NCBI GenBank assembly: GCA_964019055.1
Contig: OZ025222.1
Span: 2,619,746 to 2,683,745 of the forward strand
Direction of reading: 5' to 3'
Source of the DNA: Anthopleura xanthogrammica
Lineage: Eukaryota > Cnidaria > Anthozoa > Actiniaria > Actiniidae
Length of the DNA: 64,000 nucleotides
In this document: one piece after another, positions 36,801 to 44,402 of the stretch
How positions within the stretch are numbered: the stretch's first letter is position 1
How the letters are laid out: each line of letters begins with the position of its first letter
The notes under the pieces: model-generated
The model's database searches: none
Seen by the model: the letters and a program-made list of their open reading frames with translations, nothing else
Told to the model about the DNA's origin: nothing
Program-made: the position numbers and the translations under genes

Positions 36801-38204
36801 GTTTCCATCGACAGCAGCTGCATAATGAGCGAATACTGAGTATTAAGGCCGATTTACACAAATTGCTACAACTTTTTTCTTGTCGTACACAGCAGTAGTG
36901 AGCAAGTTGTAGGGTTGATTTACACGACGCAATTCGTGTTGTAGTGTGGCGTAAGCAGATTGCATGAAACAGTTGTAAGCAAAAGTTGTACCTTGTAAAT
37001 CAGCCTTAAGAGTCATGAGAGGTTTTAACGAAATCATCAATATTAGTTGACTTGAAATCAGATTCTTTTAATCGCAAGCCTCAGTCAAGATAGAAGTCAA
37101 CTGAGATGAATATTGCATTAGAGGGTTCTTCTCCTCTCTTCTTCTCCTCTCTTCTTCTCCTCTCTTCTTTTCTCCTATCCTCTTCCCTCTTCCTATCTCC
37201 TCCTCCCCTCTACTCTTCCACACCCCTTTCTTCTAATCCTTCCCTTTTCTTTTTCTCTTTCCCTCTTCCTCCCATCCCATAGAAATTTCCTTGTCACCCC
37301 CTCTTTCCTTGTCACCCCCTCTTTATTGTTCTCTCTACTCTATCCCCTCGATCGCCTTCTTGTTGTCAGCTACACTCAATCTCGCCTTGTGGACACCCCG
37401 TTATTACGAACATCTCGCTATTGCGGACACGAACAAAATCTCCGGCAAAAAATATTGAAAAAGAAATGACCGTACGTAATTATCTATTGCGGACGCTCCC
37501 TATTACAGACACCAAGGTCATGAGGGTGTCCGATGTAACGAGAGATGACAGTAAAGGATATATTATCATCAATATACAAGGCCAAATATTAAACTGCCCT
37601 CACTAAAACGTTCAGTTTAGCGGGCCAAACGCCAACCGCGCGGGCTGCAAATGCATTTACCGCCCTGCTTCGATCTGATTGGTTGAGAGAATGTCTTACG
37701 ATTACTGTCAGCCAATCAGATCTTAAGGAAACCATTTCAAAGCGCATGCGTTTGATGTTTTCTTGTTTTGTATGTATAAAAACTTTGTTTATGAATGAAA
37801 ATGTTTTATTGAAATTCTAACTTTTGATATTGAAGACTTTGTCTAATTTGGTCTTGTATATTGCGCAAAATTAATGCTACTTGGGCCACAAATAAACAAT
37901 ATGCTCTCCAAAAGTCATGTTATTGTCATATTTACTCACGGTCTGGACAAGCTTGATCTGCGCAGCTTGCCGTTTCTTCGGAAGGTCCAATACTTGAACA
38001 ATCTTTGCCCTGTCCTTCTGGTTTTGGATTTGTGCATGTCCTTTCTCGTCCCTTAACACCTCCACCACAGGTCTTGGTGCACGATGTCCAGGCACTCCAA
38101 TTGCTGTATCCACCGTCAACATCGACTGATTGTTGATCTGGTTCATCGTGAAATAAAACAAAATGATTTGACCAAAAAGAACACGAGGACTCATAATAAT
38201 AATA

Positions 38205-38245
<41 letters not shown>

Positions 38246-40803
38246 GATGGTGATGATGATAATAATAATAATAATAATAATAATAATGTCTTTATTTAAC
38301 AATTAGTAAAAATATGGCGGCTATCTTGAATCCTATTGTTTTAAGTAAGACATTATGGGATGCTGAAGGGGCAATTATTGTTTGCACAGCTGTCAGACTG
38401 TCTTTTTATATAATTTAACGTTATCCACTGAGAGGCACATCTAAAAACCAATTGAATTTGCTGGTAGTTGGAGCAATATGCGAAACACCAAAGCGTAAAG
38501 TAACCCCGCAACTCTATGCTTTATAAATATTACCACATTTGCCCCCTCAGCTTCCCATAATCCAAGATGGCCGCCGTATTGGTAAAACGGCATATTGCAT
38601 GATTGTCATAGGATGGAAGCAAACAATAGAACAAATAGAACAGTAGACCCTTGAGGTTCTTTCCAATAAAACCATTTTCCATAAAGGTGGAGGGGTAACA
38701 AATCAAGAGAAAATATCTTTGGCAGCGAGGGAAAAAACTACACGGGGGGTCGGGGGGCAGGGAGACAAATTTAAGGGACCCAAAAGTGACCGAATGCTGT
38801 AAAATTAGCGTTATTTGATATCATTTAGGGTTGAAACTTGCATTTTCAAAATTCCCCCAGATCATTCCCGCCCCTCTACGTATGGAAGACTGGGAGTCCC
38901 CACCCTGGCCTGTCATCTTATTTTGTTGTTTAGATACTGACGTATCTAATAAATAAATAAATAATAATAAATAATAAATGCGATTAACAGTGGAATCCAC
39001 AGAGTGGCTATTCCTCCACTGCATTCCAATTGGAATTTAGAAGTTGATTTTTGAGGAGGGAGGAAAAACCGGAGAACCCGGAAAAACCCTCGAAGCACAG
39101 GAGAGAACCAACAAACAACTCTACTCACATACGACACCGAGCCCAGCGGGGCTCGAACTCGGGTCGCCTTGGTGAGAGGGAAGCGCTTTCACCGCTACGC
39201 CACCCGTGCTTCCCAAATTCTAGATTACTAGTTGCTTGAGGTCCGGCTATTGTATTAATTAATCTAGAAATGAATATTCTCCTCACCATCTTTCAGCCGA
39301 TAAACATAGTTAATCAACGGACCACCAACACACTCTTGTTCCTTGGATTTTTCACACGGTGGTGGAGGGTTTCCAATGTACTGGTAGCTCTTTGAAGCCT
39401 CAGCCGCGCCGTATTTAGCGTAGTTGGCCTCAGCATTAGGCCCGCTCCAGCACTCTCCGAAGAACTGCAGAGCAAACACTTTGTAGCCCTTTTCTTTGGC
39501 CTTGGCAGCGCATCGACAGGCTAGACTGATAATCAAGAAACATTATGTTAACCCATAGCAAGTCAGTGTCTTAGGAGGAGCGAGTGATGGCGGGAGGGAC
39601 GGACGGCTACGCCAAAGTGCGCGAGCGTGCTTCTCCAGCTCTGGGACTCTCGCTTCTCCAATAAACCTAGTGTGAAAGTGGGCGCCAAAATTGCCAAAAC
39701 TATAAATCAATTTTGCTCTAGGCAAGAAAGTATAGAGCATAGAAAGAGGAAAAGTTCCAGGATTTCCAACACCTTTTTTATCCTTGACGCCTGATGTACA
39801 TGTCACCTAATACTTCCCAGTACATCTTTCCACTAAACAATCTATTCATACTAGAATCCAGTACCTCATGTAGTTTCATCAATTTTATAAACCCCAGTGT
39901 TGCCTAACATAGGCGGCTGAAGGACATAAAAACGGGGGGGGGGGGGGGCTGTAATGGCCAAAATTGCCGAAGCAAAAAAAAAAAAAAAAGGAACAGCAAA
40001 ATCGCCGAAGCACATAATAAACGTTACAGGCCGATACAGCAAGGTAAAACCTATAAAACGTGTAACCAAACCAAACCAAAGAGACAGTAACAAGACTTAA
40101 TTATTTACAAGTGCTCGAACAAGCAAATTGCGATTGGGGGGATTCGGAATTACCTTAAAAAAGTGGGGGGCTTACCACCCCCCTAAAACCCACCCTAGTC
40201 CGCCGCCTATGACCAAATATCATTTCAAATCGCCTAATGTCACCTAATGCTATCCACTGTCGCCCAATATTTTGACCATTTTTTCCTCAACATTTTTCAA
40301 TGTCGTCTGCTGTCGCCTGTTGCATTGTGTCGCGGCGACATTGTGCCCCGGAATAAGCCCACTAGATCACATTTTTTGATTTACAGTATTGAATTGTGCT
40401 CACCTATGTATGGATGCCTCAAAGGCATTCCAGTCCAGTACATGGCCATCATTCTCATCACTGTTTACATCACGATCGTTAAGGAGTAATTCTGGCAATA
40501 TTCTATCGTCTTTTTCAACGAAGCCTCCGACTTTGTCATAAGTTCTTTTGCACTGGGTGTTGGGCAGGGAAGCTGTTAATGTATAGAAGAAATTCAATGA
40601 TTAACGGATGGAGATATTTGAATTTATGTTGAGAAAACGATTGGGTAGTCTTGTGGTCTGGTCGGTCGGTCGGTCGGTCGGTCGGTCGGTCGGTTTGAGG
40701 ATGGAGACTAGTGATTTGGTTCGTATCAGTTTTCCGACGACTTACCTTGAGAATAAGAAATTATCCCAAAGATAACTACCAACATAAGTATGTGGGTCTC
40801 CAT
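13621..40803 (-). CDS. Giant secreted coadhesin-like protein: N-domain, 2 TSP1, vWFA, 15 F5/8C, vWFA; about 3,047 aa
   Basis: 37 exons: 40803-40746, 40572-40404, 39525-39287, 38125-37940, 36817-36638, 36208-35971, 35797-35626, 34383-34224, 33703-33536, 33080-32887, 32457-32316, 32125-31800, 30981-30840, 30563-30164, 29617-29544, 29354-29011, 28402-28261, 27227-26878, 26405-26264, 25771-25307, 25169-24844, 23975-23837, 23300-22824, 22574-22243, 22113-21972, 21865-21392, 20797-20466, 20336-20195, 20088-19615, 19317-18986, 18849-18708, 17244-16771, 16578-16250, 15644-15503, 14821-14570, 14046-13868, 13785-13621. The sum is 9,144 nt and every junction keeps frame. Nearly all domain borders are phase 1, as in exon-shuffled extracellular proteins. 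Residues: signal peptide 1-19, N-terminal domain to about 155, TSP1 156-277, vWFA 278-467, F5/8C array 468-2849, vWFA 2850-3047. There is no membrane segment, so it is probably secreted. The combination resembles coral coadhesin, known from the skeletal matrix; the repeat number here is large. Weak points: donor GTTTGT after 32887, acceptor at 23300, alternative acceptor at 27221. Confidence 0.8.
14355..14560. mobile_element. Foldback element in the vWFA intron
   Basis: AATAGACCTCATCAGCTTGG at the left pairs with CCGATGAGGTCTATT at the right; the arms continue through TCCCATTTCAGACCACGTG. A related single arm is at about 62000-62140. A separate perfect palindrome around GTGCACTGAAC lies just to the left (14263-14294). 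Confidence 0.75.
15503..17244 (-). other. F5/8C domains 14 and 15
   Basis: Domain 14 is one exon (16771-17244). Domain 15 is two (16250-16578 and 15503-15644) and is more diverged, with an extra [11 protein letters not shown]-terminal stretch and [12 protein letters not shown]. It leads into the C-terminal vWFA. Confidence 0.82.
17365..17570. mobile_element. Foldback element with GTTTACACTAGCAA ends
   Basis: AAGGTCCGTTTACACTAGCA at the left pairs with TGCTAGTGTAAACGGGCCTT at the right. The interior is GC-rich (TCGCGCGACTTGAGCGGCGA and its complement). The arms are almost continuous and would form a long hairpin. Non-coding. Confidence 0.8.
17618..17702. repeat. Short inverted repeat
   Basis: AGTATGCGTTAAACAGTGGC pairs with GCCACTGTTTAACGCATACT over about 85 bp, with further complementary sequence around the centre. 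Likely a small foldback element. Confidence 0.75.
17703..18574. other. Intron, AT-rich, no other feature seen
   Basis: Part of the long intron between domains 13 and 14 of the large gene. Poly-T tracts near 17925-17965 and a GC-rich palindromic GGGCGCGCGCCC near 18025; no exon recognised. Confidence 0.4.
18575..18700. mobile_element. Foldback element
   Basis: CTCGTGTAATAAAAGATTTA pairs with TAAATCCTTTATCACACGAG; the interior has AAGGCCACTCG and CGTGGCCTTT. About 125 bp, non-coding, directly beside the domain 13 exon. Confidence 0.75.
19606..22573 (-). repeat. Two near-identical about 1.19-kb tandem blocks (offset 1,777 bp)
   Basis: 19606-20796 and 21383-22573 match nearly base for base through two exons, an intron and a further exon. 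The segment between them (20797-21382) is not shared and contains a foldback element at 20925-21252. This is a recent duplication or conversion of a two-domain unit. Confidence 0.9.
20925..21252. mobile_element. Foldback MITE, CAGTCAAAACGGC family
   Basis: TACAGTCAAAACAGCTCAAG at the left pairs with CTTAAGCCGTTTTGACTGTA at the right, bounded by TA on both sides (possible TA target duplication). A half copy lies at 13306-13435. Confidence 0.75.
23445..23650 (+). mobile_element. tRNA-derived SINE
   Basis: Starts with a tRNA-like head: GGTGGCGTA-type A box region and GGTTCGAGTCC B box at about 23519. It continues with the body shared by other copies in this window (GTGCTACGAGGTTTTT, then TCCGGTTTCCTCCCTCC and AATCAAC). 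Copies at 27310-27440, 31085-31270 and 39030-39212 share this layout. Confidence 0.7.
24463..24719. mobile_element. Foldback MITE with TGCATGTTGCATG arms
   Basis: CAGCTTTTTCAAAAAAGG at the left pairs with CTTCTCTAAAAAGCTG at the right; the arms include GTTTTATTGCATGTTGCATG and its complement. A second copy is at 27565-27858. Confidence 0.7.
26057..26160. mobile_element. Half copy of the TAGTCCCCTTCACAG foldback family
   Basis: Matches the left arm of the element at 28665-28869: CACAGTTCCCTGCGCCATCT, then GTAGCCGTGCCTTTGCATCG. The right arm is missing. Confidence 0.65.
26500..26850. repeat. (ATC)n/(TCC)n trinucleotide repeat
   Basis: About 350 bp of ATC/CAT units with CACC and TCC variants, in the intron inside F5/8C domain 5. 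The Ser/Ile/His-rich plus-strand frame across it is a repeat artefact. Confidence 0.95.
27310..27440 (+). mobile_element. 5'-truncated tRNA-derived SINE
   Basis: Begins within the tRNA-like head (GGGCTCGGTGTTGTATGTGA) and keeps the body with TTCGAGGGTTTTTCTCCGGG and TCCGGTTTTCCTTCCTCC. Confidence 0.65.
27565..27858. mobile_element. Foldback MITE with GCAACAT heptamer array
   Basis: Second copy of the family at 24463-24719. The left end reads ACAGCTATTTCAAAAAAGGT and the right end CTTTTAAAATAGCTGT. The right arm holds several tandem GCAACAT heptamers (about 27790-27822). Confidence 0.7.
27908..28260. mobile_element. hAT-like MITE with 8-bp target-site duplication
   Basis: Element 27916-28252 (337 bp) has inverted ends CGACACACGTGAAAAACG and CGTTTTTCTCTAGTGTC. 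It is flanked by GTTCTTAC at 27908-27915 and 28253-28260. An 8-bp duplication is typical of hAT transposons. The right copy is the complement of the GTAAGAAC donor of the domain 4 exon. A second, oppositely oriented copy is at 31369-31699. Confidence 0.85.
28665..28869. mobile_element. Foldback MITE, TAGTCCCC family (full copy)
   Basis: TAGTCCCCTTCACAG at the left and AGGGGACTA at the right, with long arms including GCGCCATCTTGAAAGGTAG and TGCCTTTGCATC. Bounded by TA, consistent with a TA target duplication. About 205 bp, non-coding, in the intron of F5/8C domain 4. Confidence 0.8.
29912..30189. repeat. 139-bp tandem duplication across an exon end
   Basis: 29912-30050 and 30051-30189 appear identical. 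The right copy contains the last coding bases and the donor (GTAAAC, 30158-30163) of exon 30164-30563. The left copy repeats the exon end and donor in the intron. Confidence 0.95.
31085..31270 (+). mobile_element. tRNA-derived SINE
   Basis: tRNA-like head GGTGGCGTAGCG...GGTTCGAATCCC with good A and B boxes, then the shared body (CTCGAGGGTTTTTCTCC, GGTTTTTCTCCCTCCGC). Confidence 0.75.
31361..31707. mobile_element. Second hAT-like MITE with 8-bp target-site duplication
   Basis: Element 31369-31699 lies between two copies of GAGCACCT (31361-31368, 31700-31707). The sequence is the reverse complement of the 27916-28252 element, with ends AGACACTTGAGAAAAACG and GACGTTTTTCACGCGTGTC. Confidence 0.85.
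32200..32300. repeat. GGACAGCAGA short tandem repeat
   Basis: Purine-rich run with a roughly 10-bp period (GGACAGCAGA) next to the donor of exon 32316-32457. Confidence 0.7.
32316..33703 (-). other. F5/8C domain 1 (three exons)
   Basis: Exons 33536-33703, 32887-33080 and 32316-32457. Unlike later domains it has an extra phase-1 intron before GAWSAR. Strands [23 protein letters not shown] and ARYLRVHP...FYGC are clear. The donor after 32887 reads CAG|GTTTGT, which is weak. Confidence 0.75.
32554..32838. repeat. 57-bp minisatellite, about five copies
   Basis: Unit begins GTGAGTTAGCCATGCCCTGA and ends near CAGGGTTCGATCT. The last copy has a deletion. It lies in an intron of F5/8C domain 1. Confidence 0.9.
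33764..33852. repeat. (ATC)n microsatellite
   Basis: About 29 uninterrupted ATC units in the intron before F5/8C domain 1. Confidence 0.97.
33853..34223. other. Intron, no other feature seen
   Basis: Between the first vWFA domain and the first F5/8C domain. T-rich tract at 34168-34186; nothing coding. Confidence 0.4.
34224..36208 (-). other. First vWFA domain (three exons)
   Basis: Exons 35971-36208, 35626-35797 and 34224-34383. The MIDAS motif is intact: ILDASGSV (DxSxS), a Thr in [11 protein letters not shown] and an Asp in [11 protein letters not shown]. It continues to ILDDSCQG, then straight into the first F5/8C domain. Exon lengths 238/172/160 resemble 252/179/165 of the C-terminal vWFA. 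Confidence 0.9.
34440..35575. other. Intron with inverted repeats
   Basis: AT-rich intron within the first vWFA domain. 35020-35150: ATCGTGATTTGTTAGTG pairs with CACTAACAAATCACGAT. 35318-35592: CAGCTGATCTGAG and CAAAACTGAGGTGTCAT pair with ATGACACCTCAGTTTTG and CAGATCAGCTG. Both look like foldback elements. No exon seen. Confidence 0.65.
36186..36563. repeat. Duplicated vWFA exon start embedded with a foldback MITE
   Basis: About 80 bp beginning GATATCCATAGCCTTGACAC occurs at 36186 and again at 36357 (offset 171). The first copy is the 5' end of vWFA exon 35971-36208 with its acceptor; the second is an intronic fragment. A TAGTCCCC-family foldback (about 36237-36562) surrounds the second copy. 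Confidence 0.8.
36843..37010. mobile_element. Foldback element with TTAAGGC...GATTTACA ends
   Basis: TTAAGGCCGATTTACACAA at the left pairs with TTGTAAATCAGCCTTAA at the right; the centre has GTTGTAG and complements. About 168 bp. Confidence 0.7.
37120..37340. repeat. Polypyrimidine tract
   Basis: C/T-rich run with TTCTTCTCCTCTC units in the intron between the two TSP1 exons. Confidence 0.85.
37386..37560. repeat. GCGGACAC-type repeat remnant
   Basis: Contains TGTGGACACCCCG, TATTGCGGACAC and TATTGCGGACGC. The same wording (GCGGACACC) recurs at 56175-56310, so both probably derive from one interspersed family. Type not determined. Confidence 0.45.
38190..38288. repeat. (ATT)n-(ATG)n-(AAT)n compound microsatellite
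   Basis: Trinucleotide blocks just upstream of the first TSP1 exon; the ends AAT and ATT are complementary and could fold. Confidence 0.95.
38300..39029. other. Intron, no other feature seen
   Basis: Between the first TSP1 exon and the N-terminal domain exon. G-rich stretch near 38740-38760 and an ATAA-rich run at 38947-38980; no exon. Confidence 0.4.
39030..39212 (-). mobile_element. tRNA-derived SINE (minus strand)
   Basis: Read on the minus strand: tRNA-like GGTGGCGTAGCGGTGAAAGC with an A box and GAGTTCGAGCCCC as the B box, then the shared SINE body ending in a CCTCCC-rich stretch. Confidence 0.75.
39287..40572 (-). other. GECWSG N-terminal domain of the large gene
   Basis: Exons 40404-40572 and 39287-39525 encode about 136 residues. 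Visible marks: Cys near the start ([15 protein letters not shown]), an acidic [16 protein letters not shown] stretch resembling a calcium-binding loop, [24 protein letters not shown], then a proline run, [14 protein letters not shown]. Five or more cysteines suggest disulfides. I do not recognise a named Pfam family. The domain is shared only with the short gene in this window. Confidence 0.75.
39540..40400. other. Intron in the N-terminal domain; homopolymer tracts
   Basis: Poly-G run at 39936-39948 and poly-A run at 39975-39990. No second gene recognised. Confidence 0.45.
40658..40695. repeat. (GGTC)n microsatellite in intron 1
   Basis: About nine GGTC units in the first intron of the large gene, at the place where the short gene carries its octamer satellite. 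Confidence 0.9.
40746..40803 (-). other. Signal-peptide exon of the large gene
   Basis: [19 protein letters not shown]: a short polar start, a hydrophobic core and a small-residue end, a standard secretion signal. Donor CTCAAG|GTAAGT. A possible acceptor (AACTAG|GTAATTC) lies 10 bp before the ATG, suggesting a non-coding exon further upstream. The start is supported by near-identity with the short gene. Confidence 0.8.
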
Positions 40804-40858
40804 AGTGAATTACCTAGTTAAAACAAAAAGACCTCAATACCTTTTTTAAGGCTGATAA

Positions 40859-41047
40859 TAGTCCCCTTCACAGTTCCCTGCGCCATCTTAAAAGGTAGCC
40901 CTACCTTTGCATCGAAGCGAGACCAAGGTGAGCTTGCAATGATAGAGACCTTTTTTAACACCTTGGACAATTATTCAAATGTCTCTGGCTTCGATGCCAA
41001 GGCACGGCTACCTTTCAAGATGGCGCAGAGAACTGTGAAGAGGACTA
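40859..41047. mobile_element. Foldback MITE, TAGTCCCC family, upstream of the large gene
   Basis: TAGTCCCCTTCACAGTTCCC at the left and AACTGTGAAGAGGACTA at the right. About 190 bp, starting 56 bp upstream of the ATG, so it may lie in the promoter or 5' UTR intron. Confidence 0.8.
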
Positions 41048-41449
41048 TTCTTAAAAAATGTGTGGAAAAATAATTGCTGGCGAACTGGAGAGGTTTGCAA
41101 TGCCTTAAAGTGTTTGTTATCTTTTAAAATATAAGATATAACTTAGATGCACTTCACAGCTACAGCCAACTGGTGTTTTTATAAATTCCCTGGTTAACTA
41201 CATCAACTACATGAAAAATACTTTATAAGAAAAATTCAACGATGATGAAGTAATGATTTTCGACGCTTAGCTACGAAAAATCCTATTAAATCAAATCAAT
41301 TTTCTTGTTACTTGTTGATACACACGTTTCCACTCCTTAATCATACTTAATTTTGTAACTAATTAATACTTTAGTTGTTTGAAAAATAAAGAGCTTGAAA
41401 CCTGAACATTGGACAAAAAATTACGTCGAAACTTAAATGACCTTAATGT
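41048..41449. other. Intergenic, no feature seen
   Basis: AT-rich sequence upstream of the large gene. It should contain its promoter, but I cannot point to a convincing TATA box or start site. Confidence 0.35.
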
Positions 41450-41686
41450 GCGATTACACGGAGCAATTTTCTCTGCAATTCTTTCTCGCAACGACGTTGC
41501 GGCACAAGTTGCAAGAGGGTTTACACAGTTTACACTGTGCAAAATCGCTGTCACAACGATTCCTGGAACTTGTCTTGCAACATTTTTCAAATTTCAATGT
41601 AGGTTACACGCCGCAATGCTCCATGCAACTTGTGTAGCAACGCCATTGCGAGACAAGTTGCAGAGAAAATTGCTTCGTGTAATCGC
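41450..41686. mobile_element. Foldback element
   Basis: GCGATTACACGGAGCAATTT at the left pairs with AAATTGCTTCGTGTAATCGC at the right; the arms include CTCTGCAA and TTGCAGAG. About 237 bp. Short overlapping frames on both strands are by-products of the palindrome. Confidence 0.8.
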
Positions 41687-41689
41687 TTA

Positions 41690-42465
41690 GAACTATTATA
41701 GGGCTAGACGTAGCAACTAGACAAGCTAATTCGGCACACAACTCAAAAGAAAAGTCTTTAGGAAATTCAAACTTGTTTGCATACTAAAAAAAAACATTTT
41801 TGAGTTGGTTAGAAACATATCATAGACTCACCATTTATTGAATGCCAAAAAAAACTTCACTTTTTTTGAACGAGTATTTAAAGCACAGGTAGCGGTGTTA
41901 ACGGGATGCGAGTCCGGCAGAAAAGAATGTACAAATTAAATAACTAAGATAGATATTGGATTCGCCATAGCGGCGCGAAAATAAAAGGCCTCCTCTGTGT
42001 AAACAAACGCTTATCATATTTTATTTTGTCATTGTCTTCTAATCCATAAAGGATCAACTTTCTAATATATTTGCATCTTTGCCCTTCAGTGATGACATTA
42101 CTTTGTGGGTAAAAACTTATTGCATGGCGAAGTTTATAATGAAATTTTTTGAATTAGAATTTTGTGTGGGGTGAAAATTTGAAAAACTAGCTTGCGAGTG
42201 ATTGTCCGAGAGTGGCATGATTCAAAACACGAAAAAAATACCTTTTTTTGGTATTTTGTAAGGGGTTACCAGGTGCTAACTGCAACAAGACAGGAATGCC
42301 AGTAAGAGTAAATGCTATTCAGCGTGGAATTCAACAATTATTGCTCCTACGATATAGAGATTAACACCCGACAAAGATCAATTAATATTTCGAACATATT
42401 TTGGGAACCTATAAACACCTTCAATTATGATTTCTTGCATGAGTATTAATGGCACGCAATTTTCT

Positions 42466-42497
<32 letters not shown>

Positions 42498-42906
42498 TTA
42501 TCTTTTTTTTATAGATATTGTTATATAATCTAAGTTGCTTAAATCAAAATATATTCAACTTTTTTAACTTGTTTTTTTCAGTAATATTTAGGCTCCATTT
42601 GGATTTTTCGTATATTTGACCATTTGCTAGTGTGTGATAATTTTTTCAAATTTTTCTACGGTCTTCTCTTCCCTTCTCTTTCTTTTTTTTTAATTACTTT
42701 TAAATTTTAAATTTTATTTTTTAATCTTTTTTATCTTTTTATTATGTTGTTGTTTTTTTTTCAATTTTTTTATGGTCTTCTATTCCCTTCTCTGTCCTTT
42801 TTTGATTACTTTTACATATCTAAATCAAAATACATTTATTAGCCATTTTTAGTGCTCTAATTCAGTTTTTTACATAACTGTTCTCTAATCTTTAATTTTC
42901 CTCATG

Positions 42907-42945
<39 letters not shown>

Positions 42946-43069
42946 TTATTATTATTATTATTAATGCAATTCAGTTTTAATATCAACTGTATTTTTGCTT
43001 CTATCTATATACGGCTTTCACGTAAAGAAGTTGTAAAACTTATGGAACTACCGTATTTAAATAAAGGTG

Positions 43070-43145
<76 letters not shown>

Positions 43146-43890
43146 AAATTCCTACTTGTAAAAGTTCATTATCAAATTATAATTCCATATATTCATAGTT
43201 AATAACCATGAGGAGAAAAATCCTCTCAATCGATTAATTTTTGAAGAAAACATTTTTATTTCCTCTCAATGAATTCATTTTTGAGACTATTCTTTTCCTA
43301 TTAATGCTTCATAAATTTCAAGATGTTTACAAAGAAAAAGGAATACGAAGATAAATATCAACAAACGTTTCCAGACATTTCGTACCTTTCAAATACTATC
43401 TACAACATATACAATCTATCTAGCAACCAAGAATAATTATTATCTATTTCCTCTTTATTCTCCTCGTTCGTTAATTCAACAAAACAAAAATTCTTGATAA
43501 CATTTGTTTTCTCGAAGAAATTATCTTCTTCGTCTAATCTAATGTCATATGTATATATTGTCTTATTCGATATCCGTATCACTACAAATATTGAATTTAA
43601 TATCATCTCGGCTATTTATGTCAGATCCCTGGGTACATAGAGACCAGAAACTCATTCAAACAGGTATTATTAGGGTATTTAAAGAACTCAATAATGCTTA
43701 AGCTGGGGTAAGGGAAGGAGTCCCTTGTGTATAAGTAGGTACTCAAGGACCATTAAGAGATGACAGTTTGTCTCGTCATTTTGCCTGGTTCTGACGGTGA
43801 TGATGAAGCCAAAGGATTTTTAAGTTATAATAAAGTGAGCAATGGAGAACTCGATAAAATCGATTCATTCATTATCTTTCTTTCTTCCTT
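41690..43890. other. Intergenic, low complexity, no gene seen
   Basis: Contains (TTTC)n at 42467-42498, T-rich tracts to 42900, (CT)n at 42912-42940, (ATT)n at 42942-42963, and a long (CT)n at 43072-43141. A segment at about 42265-42402 recurs at 44255-44402. Confidence 0.6.
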
Positions 43891-44402
43891 TTTTACTTTT
43901 GTTCTTTCTTTCTTTCTTTCTTTCTTTTTTTTTTTTTTTTTTTTTTTTTCTTTTTTTCTTTCTTTCTTTCTTTTTTTCTTTTTTTCTTTTTTTCTTTTTT
44001 TCTTTTTTTCTTTCTTTCTTTCCTTCTTTCTTTCTTTCTTTCTTTCTCCATTCATAGTCTCCTCGCTTAACGCAGTTAGTGAATATCGGTCTTAAAATAT
44101 CTGAGTAAAAGGTATTACCTTCGCTTTAAAATATCCTCAAATGGTTAGACCTTAACTGTGGCTCATATGACAACGTAAATAGGCAGTTAAACACAGAGTG
44201 CCATACGTTAAAAAAACAAAAACAATTTAACACAATAATAAAAAATACTTTTTTGTATTTCAAGGAGTTACCAAGTGCTAACTGCATGCCAAGACAGGAA
44301 CACCAGTAAGAGTAAGTGTTATTCAGCGTGGAATTCAACAATTATTAATCCTACGATACAGAGATTAACACCCGACAAAGATCAATTAATATTTCGAACA
44401 TA
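42265..44402. repeat. Two copies of an about 140-bp direct repeat
   Basis: About 42265-42402 and 44255-44402 share GTGCTAACTGCA, TTCAGCGTGGAATTCAACAA and AACACCCGACAAAGATCAAT in the same order and orientation. It ends near CGAACATATTT in both. Probably an interspersed element fragment. Confidence 0.8.
43895..44047. repeat. (TTTC)n / poly-T tract
   Basis: T-rich run with TTTC units. Phe/Ser/Leu and Lys/Glu/Arg frames on the two strands are artefacts of it. Confidence 0.95.

Larger units (their letters stand above)
36638..38125 (-). other. Two TSP1 domains, one per exon
   Basis: Exon 37940-38125 encodes [17 protein letters not shown]...RERTC...CADQACP. Exon 36638-36817 encodes a similar domain with [17 protein letters not shown] and CAQEACP. 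Both have the WxxWxxC and TCGGGxxxRxRxC signatures and six cysteines, and both exons are phase 1-1. TSP1 domains bind glycosaminoglycans and matrix proteins and often carry C-mannose on the Trp residues. Confidence 0.9.

Noticed and set aside
4758..40803. The idea that the two minus-strand genes are one transcript
   Set aside because: A second signal peptide with its own ATG at 9596, a stop at 13621 and about 4 kb of non-coding sequence between them indicate two genes.
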